From: Phycomyces blakesleeanus NRRL 1555(-)
Taxonomy: Eukaryota > Mucoromycota > Mucoromycetes > Mucorales > Phycomycetaceae
Assembly: GCF_001638985.1 (NCBI RefSeq)
Contig: NW_017265138.1
Span: forward strand, 620,001-684,000
Length of the DNA stretch: 64,000 nt
Direction of reading: 5' to 3'
Below, piece after piece: positions 50,209 to 60,962 of this stretch. Below the pieces are notes generated by a model that did not search any database, was not told the origin of the DNA, and was given only the letters and a program-made list of their open reading frames with translations. A program made the translations under genes and the position numbers. Positions within the stretch are counted from its first letter, which is position 1. Every line of letters begins with the position of its first letter.

Positions 50209-51034
50209 GGTATATGACCTAAAAGTAAGAAAGTAAAAGAGAGAGACCAAAGAGAATAGATTCAGAAGCAAGTCAAATGTTTTAAATAATGTACAATGTA
50301 TAACATATTTTAAACGGTGGAGGGTCATCGAAGACTATGTACTCCGTCGCTATAGGTTCATATTGCCTTTGTAACACTATTTATGCAAAGCTTCCTTTGA
50401 GGCAAGTTCCAGATTTCTAGTCTTTATTAAGTGTATCGGAAGGAAGAGATAATAGAATATAGAAATCTATATAAAAACAAGAAGTTTACCTGTTCATTGA
50501 GATAAAGCAATATCTATAGTATTATATATATATATATGTTTGTGTATGTATGTGCGTATCTATATTCTGCTAGTAGTTAAATCCTAAATACCTTGGTATT
50601 CCTTGACAACGATTAAAGAAGCATATATGACTACTCTATATATACAATTATTTAGATGTGTTTTATCAAACACTATATTGAGCGAACAAAAGGAACCTTG
50701 TTAAGAAACCCCCATTATTATCTACAAAGAACGCCATGAATATGAAAGAACAGACGATTCTATAGCGATAAAGTTGTGGACAACCTGTATTTTTGTTCAT
50801 GTTATCTAATCTGAGCGTCGTATTCTAAAACTTAGTGATTTATGGATTGGAGAACAAAGAAAACCAATCTACATTTAACAAGCCTGAGTGTCTTCAAGCA
50901 AACATGAGTGTGTTTGTCTCTCTATTTTATTATTATTTTAAAAACATATGTATATAACAATAAAGAGATTCTTTTGGTAAGTTTAGAGAAAATTGGTAGC
51001 TTTCTCTTTCTTTCTAATAGTTCATTTGGTTGAT
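50209..51034. promoter_or_regulatory. upstream region of the homeodomain gene
   Basis: An 826-bp AT-rich spacer between the homeodomain gene start and the 3' end of the GDSL gene. No gene supported. Confidence 0.45.
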
Positions 51035-52672
51035 TTAGGCCATCACATTATCTGTAGAGCGTACGGGTGTAAAGGTAGTGGACCGAAGACGCGATGAAAT
51101 GTGTTGAAATGGATTAGGCCATCTGCCAGTGATTTTTTTTTGGCGTCTTGTCCAATAAACAAGAACAGCACACACAAAGCCACCTATTACCACATAGTTG
51201 GCTATATTGTTGGGCTCAACTGTCTCATCATCTAATGTTTGTTCGGGTGGTTCAGTCGCGCCTTTTTTTGAGCTTTGTTCTGCTTCGGCTGCCAGGCGAT
51301 CCATGATACCAGTATTTGGAGGAGATTTATAAATAGGGGATCTGTGAGGAGAATTTGGAAGTGCCAAGGCATCAATCGTCTTTTGAGCGTCGATAGAGGT
51401 TGAAGGGGCAAATGATCCTGCTAATAGTATGCTGTTTGCAATCATATGATGGGCGCCTATAAAAATTGATGGAAATATCACATGTATGTTAGTTATATAC
51501 CTTGATTTCGTATGGCAGAAAGTAGTGTTCTACCTCCTGTCAAGTGTGTCCTATCCCACCACACATATTTGTCCACATCTCGCCCGTCACAGCGTTCCCG
51601 ACACTGACCCAGATAAGCGGAAGAAGCGTCTTTGAAACCAAAGTCTGTAGGATTGGCCATTAAGTCAGATAAGAGTGAATGGACGTCAATAAGATCCAGA
51701 GCAAGTGCATGGTGATACTTGTTCATCTTGGTGACTTCCTTGGCCAACAATCGATTAAACTCTTTTGCCGCCTCACCACGCGACGCTGCAAGGGACGAAT
51801 CCTTATAGAATGGCATATGCTCCATAGGAAGAACATTAAATACCAAGAAGCGATTGGCACCATACATTTTACGAATATTGCGCTATATATTTCCATAGTG
51901 ATAATAACTTTTTTAAATAAGCTTTCTTATAATACGCATTCCCTTTCCTTTTTATCTTTTTGGGTCTTATATACACAAACAAACAAATAAATTAAATAAA
52001 TTAAATAAATAAATAAAGAAATAAAATACTTGCCACTTGTTGCCCAATACACTCTACTACTGGCTTGAGATCTGGGATACTTGTACTATTTACTGTTGAT
52101 TCGAAGATTAGATTTGAATCTAAACAAATAAAACCCCTTACCTCTTTGCAAGAATGACTTGTGAATGTCACTTGCACCCACCAAGATTGCATATACCGTT
52201 TCTGCTGGATCATGATTCAATGACTGATGATAATACATCTCCACTTGATCCTTTATACTCGGGGAATCGTCATAACGCATGACGCTTGAAAATCTAGCTC
52301 TGTCACATGTAGCCCCAGTATAAGCAAAACTATGAAGAGTTGCATTCCAGCCGACTGCAAGATCCTCACTCCACACAGGTCCATTGGTCCATCTTTGGAA
52401 ATTGCCAACATCTGTTATATAACACAGAAGATAATAATCAAAAGGCAAGAAAAATAAAAAAAAATGACAAGGTGTCTCGGTAATATATATATGTATTACT
52501 CAAGAATTCTGTCTAATAAAAACAAGTATCTAAAAAAAAATAACAAAAACCAAAAAAAAAATCGAATATGATTACCAGCATTGGAATCACCAAAGACCAC
52601 AAGGTTTTTTACAGTGTCTGCAGCAAGAACGAGTGGAAGTTGCAAGAGTGCAACAACAGATAAAAATCGCAT
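51035..52672 (-). CDS. GDSL esterase/lipase with signal peptide and C-terminal membrane anchor
   Basis: Start at 52672: MRFLSVVALLQLPLVLAADT is a clear signal peptide. VVFGDSNA follows with the block I Gly-Asp-Ser nucleophile. Five exons follow; blocks include DVGNFQRWTNGPVWSEDLA, AILVGASDIHKSF (block III G/ASD in place of GxND) and WWDRTHLTGG with the catalytic Asp-x-x-His. The exon end at ACAGGAG joins GAHHMIANSILLAG, skipping an apparent extra ORF stretch at about 51493-51530. After a Ser/Pro-rich linker comes a hydrophobic span NYVVIGGFVCAVLVYW and a basic tail (TRRQKK), so the protein is probably type I membrane-anchored. Substrate unknown; the family includes acyl esterases and cell-wall acetyl esterases. 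Confidence 0.85.
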
Positions 52673-53994
52673 CTCAAGTCAAGAGGCAAAAAGGAAGGAA
52701 AATTAACAAAAGAAAGGAGGGAACTACAGTAAGTGCTGAAATGAAATGAAAAATTCGATAGCTCCAAATGAGAAATAGAAAAAAGAGAAATATAGTCTAG
52801 TGGGGCTTTCAGCTATTGTTGTTGTTGTTGTTTTGAACTCGTATATATCTGTAATTATATAAAGAAGTATATTTGGAGCAAGTCTCATTACTGCCATTTG
52901 ATTTCTTGTGTTCTACTAAAGGCTTAGTGCTTCAAGTGGAGTAAGCCTCAAGAAACGTTCTCCGATTGCTCAGGAATAGAATAAGCTGTGCACAAATCCA
53001 GTCATTCTACTTACCATTTCTTGTGAGACCTTTGAATATTTGTTTGTTAAAGCCATCATTTTTTTTATGTTAACATTTCTTCCACTCTCTTTTCTTGCTT
53101 CTTTTCTTCTGACGATTCTTGTCTCACAGTCACTATTCATGGAAATTCTTTTCATTAATATAATGGCTTGCACTACCCTTCTATTCTTCCAACATGTTTT
53201 CGATCGACCTTTCCACGATCTAAATAAACTCAGGTCTCCCGGGTCTACAGATTCCAGGGCCATGGTGTAGATCTTTTTTCTTTCTTTAAAAGCTAAAACA
53301 ATAAAACAAATTCGGTTTGTTAGTCCCTCCTGTTCAATAGGCACAATTACTGTTGTTCTCTGATACAAAGGCCCCTTCATATATACAAAAACTGTTTTAA
53401 AAATCATTATCACGGTTAATTATGAAATTTAGAATCTAAAAGAGTGCAATATTACCTATTAGCCGTTTTGTGTGTAAATTGAGATAAAGCAGCTGTCTAA
53501 GACGGTGATCTTTTTTCTTTTCTTTTTTACTGCGTGTGCTGATGTGCTACCAGATACAGACAAAGGAAAATCAAAACGCCTATATATGTGCCTAGCTGTA
53601 TTTAATTGGCTAATTTGAATCACCTTCTTCACAGCCTACCTTCCATTGCCTTTTTACTTGAGCTGGTGTCAATATATAGATCTGCGTTCCAAATCAAAAA
53701 TGGCAAGGATTGACACCTTTTTGGTCTTGGAGCTGCTTCCAAAGGACTTGCAGAATATCAGGATTGTTCAGCATTTTCTCTTTTCGCTTGGAAGCAATGT
53801 TAATGATGCCGATTTGCCGCTCAGACGAATCTCAAGCTTCTTTGGCATCTGTTCCCGAAATTATTATCAAGGTAAGCTGGCGAACCAAAGGCTCTATCAT
53901 AGATTTATTTATTTATTTATTTAAAATCATCTTGACTCTATAGTTTCAAAATATCTTACTTTCCCCCCTTTCCTTTACTTTTTTTTCTAGCCCA
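52673..53994. other. divergent region between GDSL and MFS genes, with ambiguous small ORFs and a 5' UTR intron
   Basis: Two overlapping small ORFs sit at about 52970-53413: a hydrophobic one on plus (53040-53270) and a basic one on minus (from about 53270). Neither resembles a family. The MFS mRNA probably begins further right and carries a 5' UTR intron at 53872-53990 (GTAAGC...CTAG). Confidence 0.4.
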
Positions 53995-56221
53995 ATGCCT
54001 TCGTCTTTGGCTTCTCAACCTTTGGAAACAAAGACAAATTCAAATATCCCTGTAGACTTACCTTTTACTACAGAATCTGTACACGAGGATCTATTTCCTT
54101 CCGATCAAAGTAATTCTTCTGGTCTACCCAACCAAGACTCGATTTATGTGGACAAAAGCCAGGATTTATTGAAAGAAGCGACATGGCAAACAAAACTTCT
54201 TATTCTTGTTTGCATGCTCTCTTTACCAGGTAGACAAATATCTAAATATTTAAATAATTAAATAATTAAATAATTTTATTTTATTTTATTTTATTAATTG
54301 ATCTAAAGTCGGCTGCCATTACCTTGAAGCTACCATGGGTACCCTCAAGACAACATTAAAAAATGTAAGCATGTTCGCCAACGTTTGCTTTCTATCCCCT
54401 ATTTTCCTTTTTCCTTTTATCCTATTTATCTGCAATAAATATGCCAAAAACAAAACCGCTGAAATTTTCATATTCCGTACAAGAAACAATACATACAACC
54501 ATAAAATTCTTACAAAATTTTAACACATCCATGTAGTCTATGCATATCAACAATACCCAATTCAGTATCCTACTATCATCTGTCTCACTAGTTAATACAA
54601 TTCTCCCCTTACTGGCCGGTACATTTGTGGATGATTTGTCTAGTGTAGGCTCAATTCGTGGCTCTACTCTAGTAAGCACAGTGATTTTCTCTGGAAGTCT
54701 TATGGTGTCCCTAGCCGCTGAACGCAACAGCTATCCAGTCATGATAACTGGCCAGATAATATACGGACTTGGAGGAGGCATGATTGTAACCATGCAAGAA
54801 GCAATCTTGTCTCGCTGGTTCCGAGACAGACAACTAGCTATTGTGATCGGCATCTTATTGTCCTTTGCTAGACTTACGAAATGGGCAGCCAAGATGGTCT
54901 GCTATCCGATTGTAAACTCAACTCAATCACACGCCTGGCCTATCCATGTGGCAACTATTCTCTGTGGCGTCGGCATAGTTATGAACTTTCTCTATTGGGC
55001 TGTTATGTACCGCCATGGATGCTCCACTGTGTACGGAAAAGAAATCTCACAACCGATAACTGGTTACCAGAGTCAGTTTGCCGCATCCCAATCCCCCAAT
55101 AATGGTCGTTCATCTTTCAGATGGTCTTCAAGGATGTTTTTGCTACTTCCAAGTACTTTCTGGATGGTTCCATGGGTCCAGTTGGTCATGTCAAGTGTCT
55201 TGAGTAGCTTTGATGATGTTGCAACGTAAGTCAAAACCAAGAAGTGAAAAAAAAAACACAAAGATGAGACCTGAATTTAATTGAATGCCTGACATTGTTC
55301 TATTAGGGAATTTATCCAGTTTAGATACAATACAACAAGCGTGATGGCTGGGGTAATATAGATTTTAAAACAATAGCAAGAGTGCTTCTTTTGACTAAAA
55401 ATTCGGTTGTTGTTATTTAGTACCAAAGTAGTCTTACCCAGGTAATGCCAATTGTGGTGGCACCAATCATGGGTATAATTGTACACCGCTATGGCAAGCG
55501 TCTGACAAGTCGTAAGTTTCGAAAAAAAGATGCGTTTTTATGTTGTTTTTGCGCTAATGGTATTTTTTTAAAAATATATATATATGTAGTATTTTTTGCT
55601 ACACTTATATTGATTTTATCAATGGTATTGTTGGCTTATACCTGGGTAACACCTGCGGTAGGAATGATTTTGTTTTCATTGGCACTTGCTCTTGGCCCGG
55701 TATCGGTCTTGAGTTCAACATCACTCTTGCTACCTCATGAGTTGGCTGGGACAGGCATGGGGCTACACAAATGTGCAAACAATATCGGATCAACCATTGT
55801 GTCTGTGTTGATAGGATATGTCCAGGACCTGACCTTCCATGATGGCGACCCTCACGATGACCAACAGGATTTGGAATCAGAGTATGACGGTGTCATGATA
55901 TTCTTCCTCATAATGGGTTGTTTTTCGACTCTTATAGCGATTTTGTTTTGGGTAATGGACAGTCGACTTCTCTCTGGCTGGCTCCAGGCAGACATCAAGG
56001 AACGAGAGCGCCGAATTGAACAGGTCAAACTTGAGCAGACAGAATCAAAATATGAGAACAAGAATTTGTTTGATACAAAATCGCTCCAGAAGATCGGAAG
56101 TCAGATGAGGACAAAACCTACTTACGTATACGTGTCATTTTATGGATTCTGGCTGGTTGTTTCTTGGGTCATCTTTTTTGCATTTGCTCTAATGCCTGTC
56201 TACCAAAAATACAACATTTAA
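53995..56221 (+). CDS. MFS transporter, MFSD1-like
   Basis: Starts ATG 53995 (MPSSLASQPLETKTNSN). Exons join in frame: ...MLSLP-VGCHYLEATMGTLKTTLK-NSMHINNTQFSILLS (read in separate pieces at each splice). Hydrophobic segments number about 12. MFS features include the loop 2-3 region GTFVDDLSSVGSIRGS, GQIIYGLGGGMIVTMQEAIL with SRWFRDRQLA, and ELAGTGMGLHKCANNIGSTI in the second half. The layout matches MFSD1-type carriers, which in animals export dipeptides from lysosomes; vacuolar location is inferred. A dileucine-like acidic N-terminal tail is possible. It is followed by pentanucleotide repeats. A sugar or drug transporter role is less likely given the ATMGTLKTTL start and loop motifs. Confidence 0.8.
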
Positions 56222-56240
56222 CTTTTTGTATATAATCTAA

Positions 56241-56358
56241 TCATATCATATCATATCATATCATATCATATCATATCATATCATATCGTACCCTAACCTA
56301 ACATATCATATAACACAACATAACATAACACAACATAACATAACATAACATAACATAA
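56241..56358 (+). repeat. pentanucleotide arrays (TCATA)n then (CATAA)n
   Basis: Nine copies of TCATA (56241-56285), a short degenerate junction, then several CATAA units to about 56358. They lie between the MFS stop and the AVT3 promoter. Confidence 0.95.
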
Positions 56359-56534
56359 AGCATAATAAGCCAATTAAAATTACACACAGAATGAGAAGTC
56401 TAAACAAAATCTCGGGTTGTACACCATACTTGTACCGATGTTTCCATGACGACATTCAGAGTTGCAAACAATCTAAATTTGGAAGGATTAACGAGAAAGG
56501 AGGTCTTTAATGTAATGTGACAGGGGAAAAATTG

Positions 56535-56623
56535 GGTCCTATTGGCTGGCTAAAGATTTATAAGTATTTAATGTCAGTGGTCCGACAACATTTTCTCTTG
56601 TTCTTCTCACCTACTAATTTCTC
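56535..56623 (+). promoter_or_regulatory. proposed AVT3 core promoter
   Basis: An inverted CCAAT (CTATTGGCTGG, about 56538-56548) is followed by a TATA-like TTTATAAG (about 56558) and a pyrimidine-rich TTTTCTCTTGTTCTTCTC before the ATG at 56624. Spacing is plausible for a fungal promoter. No expression evidence. Confidence 0.35.
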
Positions 56624-59026
56624 ATGTCTTCTCCTTTGCCTGTAAATGCAAAGAAGCAACCAGGAGCCGAAGGTAGCTCAGCCTACGACGACTACCTATC
56701 TAGCTCCTTTGATCGTGTATCTTCCACAGCTCGCCTCGGCACATCTCCTATCCATCCTAGCATTATCTATAGCACATCTCCCTCCAAAAGCATTGGAGGT
56801 CTCTCAAACCGTACCTATGGCAGTATGGTCAATCTGAATGCTGATCTAGATCGCGTTCCAACTAATCATTCTGGTCTATTCCGTCCGACCCAGTATGGAG
56901 ACAACCTTGGTGTTGACCTTCCAGAGGACCAAGTTGCCAGGGCTGTCAGACGTCACCTTATCGACACATCTCCTGCCTCTTCCCTGTACGGATCATCTCC
57001 TCGCCAGAGTATTGCCGGCAGCATCAAGCAAGCTGCGGCAGACGATGGTTCCGACGACAACCAGTCTGGATACTCTAATCCTCCGATCACCAGTGTCCAC
57101 CAATTGCCAGGCGGTTCCATTACCCATGATATTTACAAATGGTCAGAGGCCCAGGAAAATGAACAGGCTAGTCGTAACAAACGCTCAAAGTCCTTATCCT
57201 TTGATCGTCCACCCGCAGATCCTGGTTTTGCCAACCTCAAAGATCCCGGAGGATTCCGTCGCCATTTCATTTCTAAAAAAGCCGCACAACAAGGCAAACG
57301 CCCCCCTCATTGGATGACAAACACATTTGTTGATTTCTTGGCTTTGTACGGTCATTTCGGTGGTGAGGATCTTAGTGATGATGAAGATGAAGAAGAGGAT
57401 ATGGCTGCAGAACGCCGCCGCCGCCGCCGAGATTCTAGACGCCATACACTAACAGGAGATGACGAGCTTTCGCCGTTGATCCGTCAAGCTCAGGAGAATG
57501 CCCCCGAAGGTACAGCCACACCATCCAAGGCTGTATTCTTGCTTTTAAAATCATTCATTGGCACTGGTAAGTAATCAAAATGAATGTGTTATGGGTGCAC
57601 CTTTTCTTTTTCTAAAAATTGTTTATTTGTTTGTTTAGGTGTCATGTTTTTGCCCAAAGCGTATGTAATTTAAGCCGATAAATCGGCCACAACTAAATAA
57701 AAAAATAAAAAAAAATACCGCATTTCACTGACCATCTTAATAACTTCAAAATCTAGGTTCTCCAATGGCGGTCTATTTTTTTCCACGGTGGTACTGAGTG
57801 TGATTGCTATTGTGTCTCTTTACAGTTTCCTCTTGCTGGTCGAGACACGTAACAAAGTGCCGGTTTCTTTTGGTGATATTGGTGGCCTTTTATTCGGTCC
57901 TGGAATGCGTATGGCCGTTTTGATGGCTATTACTGTGTCTCAAGTAAGTATGGGTGAAAATAATAATAATATGCGTGGGGATTTATGATGAAGGCGTATT
58001 TATTATTGTTATTATTTCAGATTGGGTTTGTCTGTGCTTATATGGTCTTTGTTGCACAAAGTCTTCAGGCATTAGTAGAGTCCGTCTCCAATTGCAAGAC
58101 AGACATCCCGCTGGCCTACCTGATTCTGGGTCAGATTGCCGTCTTTGTCCCACTTGCAATGATCCGGAAGATCCAGAAACTTTCGGTGTTTGCTCTCGTT
58201 GCAGATGTGTTTATCCTTCTTGGTTTGGTCTATCTGTATTATTATGACTTCTTGACTCTTGCTCTTCATGGAGTTGGAAACATTGAATGGATGGTCAACA
58301 CCAGCTCATTTCCTCTCTTCATCGGTACTGCCGTATTCACCTTTGAAGGTGTCGGTCTGGGTAAATATGATTTGTGAAAAAAATCTTTTGACATTTGTGG
58401 CTAATTGTTTATTAGTTATTCCAATCACTGAGTCAATGAAGGAACCCAATAGATTTCCTAAGGTCCTCTCATACACTATGATCTTCATTACCCTTTTGTT
58501 TCTCTCCGTCGGTTTCATTTCTTACCTTGCATTTGGTGAAGAAGTCCAGACCGTCATCTTGCTTAATTTACCCCCAGGGCCTGCAGTAAACACCATCCAG
58601 GCCCTTTATGCAGTCGCCATCTGTCTGTCAATTCCCTTACAGCTCTTCCCCGCCATCCGTATTGTCGAGACCGGCCTTTTTACCCGATCAGGAAAACACG
58701 ACCAGATTGTTAAATGGCAAAAGAATGGATTCCGATTTTTGACGGTTCTGGTGTGCGCTGTGGTGGCCATTGCTGGTTCGGCTGATTTGGATAAGTTTGT
58801 GTCTTTGGTCGGCTCTGTATGTTGTGTCCCACTCTGTTTCTTCTTCCCTCCATTGTTCCATCTCAAAGGAGTGGCTCGTTCATGGACCCAAAAGACCATT
58901 GATATTACTATTATCGTCTTCGGCTTGATTGCAATGGTATATACCACTTTTATTACCGTCTCTCTCTGGTCCGCAGAAGGTGAAGGTGCTGCGCCAATTT
59001 CAAGATGCACACCCCCTGGTCATTAG
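56624..59026 (+). CDS. AVT3: vacuolar amino-acid transporter of the Avt3/Avt4 type
   Basis: Five exons. The first is nearly 1 kb (56624-57566 or so) and encodes a 310-residue Ser-rich cytosolic N-terminus with an acidic/basic switch (DDEDEEEDMAAERRRRRRDS). The AAAP core begins KAVFLLLKSFIGTGVMFLPK, across a tiny exon, and continues with QIGFVCAYMVFVAQSLQAL, PLAMIRKIQKLSVFALVAD, GTAVFTFEGVGLVIPITESM and LSVGFISYLAFGEEVQTVIL. About 11 membrane helices. In yeast Avt3 and Avt4 export neutral amino acids from the vacuole. The long N-terminal tail is normal in this subfamily and is often phosphorylated. It ends RCTPPGH then TAG. Confidence 0.92.
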
Positions 59027-59384
59027 AGGGCATGTTCTTTTAACCTATTTACATTACAACATTCCCCCTTTATTATTACCCCCAAATCCTTTCCATTCTT
59101 GTTTTTTTTTTCTCTTTCATCATTAAATAATTATCTCACAATACATACAAGGGATTCAAATGTTTATTATTCTTATTCTTATTATCTGTTACTATTACTA
59201 TTATTTTTATAATTATTTTTATTCTATAAAAGAGAAAGAGAAAGAGAAAGAGAAAGAGAAAGAGAGAAATGAAGAAATGAAAGAAACATATATAGAACAT
59301 ATTAAACATATCCCAAGCTCTAAATGTGTATACAATGATGATTGAAATGTCAAATGCAAGAAGTAATTTGTTTCTTTTGAAAGA
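59027..59384. other. intergenic region between convergent AVT3 and rhodanese genes
   Basis: Contains a purine repeat (AGAGAA)n at about 59231-59266 and 3' UTR sequence of both genes. No gene. Confidence 0.6.
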
Positions 59385-60962
59385 TTATATAGTAGCGGTA
59401 GTAGGTGGCAACTCTCTTCCTGCCTTTGCCCACTCTTCGAGAACTTGACCTGGTTCTCCAAGAACTTCAAAGGCACGAATACGGCGGTTGTACTTATGTT
59501 CACACATCACACCACTCTTACCCACCACAACACGTTCTATATCTGATCGCATGTTCTTCTCGCCCTCTTTTACATATGCACGAACACCATCAATCATAAT
59601 AGGTCCGTCGGGTTTAAAGTGTTCGTGAGTCTGGGTTCTGTATCTGTGGACGGTATCATAGCATTTTAGACGACCACAGGTATTCAGGAACTGAGTCGAG
59701 CAGGAAGAACAACAGAGCATCAACAGGTTACATGAGGCATGAGTACAGTTTTGATACTGACTACTGGGCTGGCCACACAGGTGACACTTTCCAAACACCT
59801 CATCTGTAATAGTTTCACCCAAACGAGCATCAAATGTAAAGTTCTTTCCTTTGAACAACGACTTTTCTTCTTGGCCCTGAATCCAGCGTCCATATGCTGT
59901 CACACCGCCCTCAACCAAGTGAACTGTTTCAAACCCAGAAGCCGATTGAAGAATTGCACCTGCCTTGGAGCATCGAATGCCACCTGTGCAGTACATAAAC
60001 ACCTCTTGGTTACGAGGAACGTCCTTGACGATTTCATTCATGGCCTTGATACTGCCTCTAAAGGTATCCACATCTGGACGAGTGGCTCCTTCAAAATAAC
60101 CAATATGACTATTGAAAAGATTGTATATATAAATTAAAATCTAATGAGCCAGTTTAGTATATTAATATTCCGGTTTTTACCTTTCATATTGGTTTCTCAT
60201 ATCAATTAACACAGGATCCTTGCCGTGCTTTGCTTTATATTCAGCCAATTTCTTGTGCCATTCAGCAGGAGAGAGATGCGATGGTTGGTTAGACAGATTG
60301 TAGCTTGTTGGATCCAGTCCATCAGCCACAAGCTAAAGCGAGCAAAAAGAAAATAAGTAACAAAATCTTTGAGTACCATAGGCTCTAATTGGCCAAGTAC
60401 TTGCCTGTTTTCTAATTCGAACATGGAGAGCTCTAAATGCTCTCTGGCCATGTTCAGTACCCAGGTTAAGGTCCATCAATGTATCACCAAGTCTAGGCTT
60501 AATTACTGTGCTGCAATAGGTACGCAGAGCATCAACATATTTTTCTGGGCAAGATAACTGGGCATTGATTCCTTCAGTAGACAAATAAATTCGGCCAACG
60601 ATATGCCATTGTTTAAGATCATCCAGAAGCTGTTCCCTCCATGGACCCAATTCTTCTTTAGCGAGCGTGTGAAAGCGATAGAAGGACAGGGTTTTGAATG
60701 TGGATGGATCCAGGGAAGGTGAGTTTCTAAGAGTCGTAGCAGTGGATACGGAACTCGAGGCTACGGTAGAGGATAGGCGGGTGCCATGGCACACGAGGAA
60801 TTCTGCTATCCGAGGTGATCTGTGTGTCATTACTAGTAAAGGTGGGCGTACTGATAGTGTTGTCTGACTACTTTTGAGTGTTTGGTTGTTGGAATGAGCA
60901 CATGTGGAGTGATTGCGTCGTTTCGACAAGGAATTGAATCGTAGAGTAAGTCGTCGCAACAT
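59385..60962 (-). CDS. TrhO/TSTD2-type rhodanese-domain protein (putative tRNA U34 hydroxylase)
   Basis: Three exons from ATG 60962. The N-terminus MLRRLTLRFNSLSKRRNHS is basic and amphipathic, as in mitochondrial presequences. The N-terminal domain has FYRFHTLAKEELGPWREQL, GRIYLSTEGINAQLSCP and AFRALHVRIRKQ-LVADGL, the TrhO hallmark. The rhodanese domain follows: PVLIDMRNQYES, HIGYFEGATRPDVDTF, and the active-site loop EVFMYCTGGIRCSKA with its catalytic Cys. A Cys-rich C-terminal zinc-like region has KCHLCGQPSSQYQNC and CCSSCS. Bacterial TrhO makes 5-hydroxyuridine at tRNA position 34 without oxygen chemistry; activity here is inferred. Intron 1 is of the rare GC-AG class. Length is longer than bacterial TrhO because of the presequence and tail. 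Confidence 0.88.
60333..60404 (-). other. GC-AG intron in the rhodanese gene
   Basis: Exon ends AAACAG and the intron begins GCAAGT, with acceptor TTTAG before CTTGTGGC. Splicing restores the conserved RIRKQLVADGL. GCAAGT after AG is the typical context for GC donors. Confidence 0.85.

Noticed and set aside
50209..50328. 40-residue N-terminal extension of the homeodomain protein
   Set aside because: It is hydrophobic, Phe/Leu-rich and AT-driven, unlike the rest of a nuclear protein; the ATG at 50208 is preferred.
53646..53871. Coding first exon for the MFS gene
   Set aside because: Joining 53871 to the acceptor at 53990 leaves these frames out of register with the conserved MFS frame, so this is 5' UTR.
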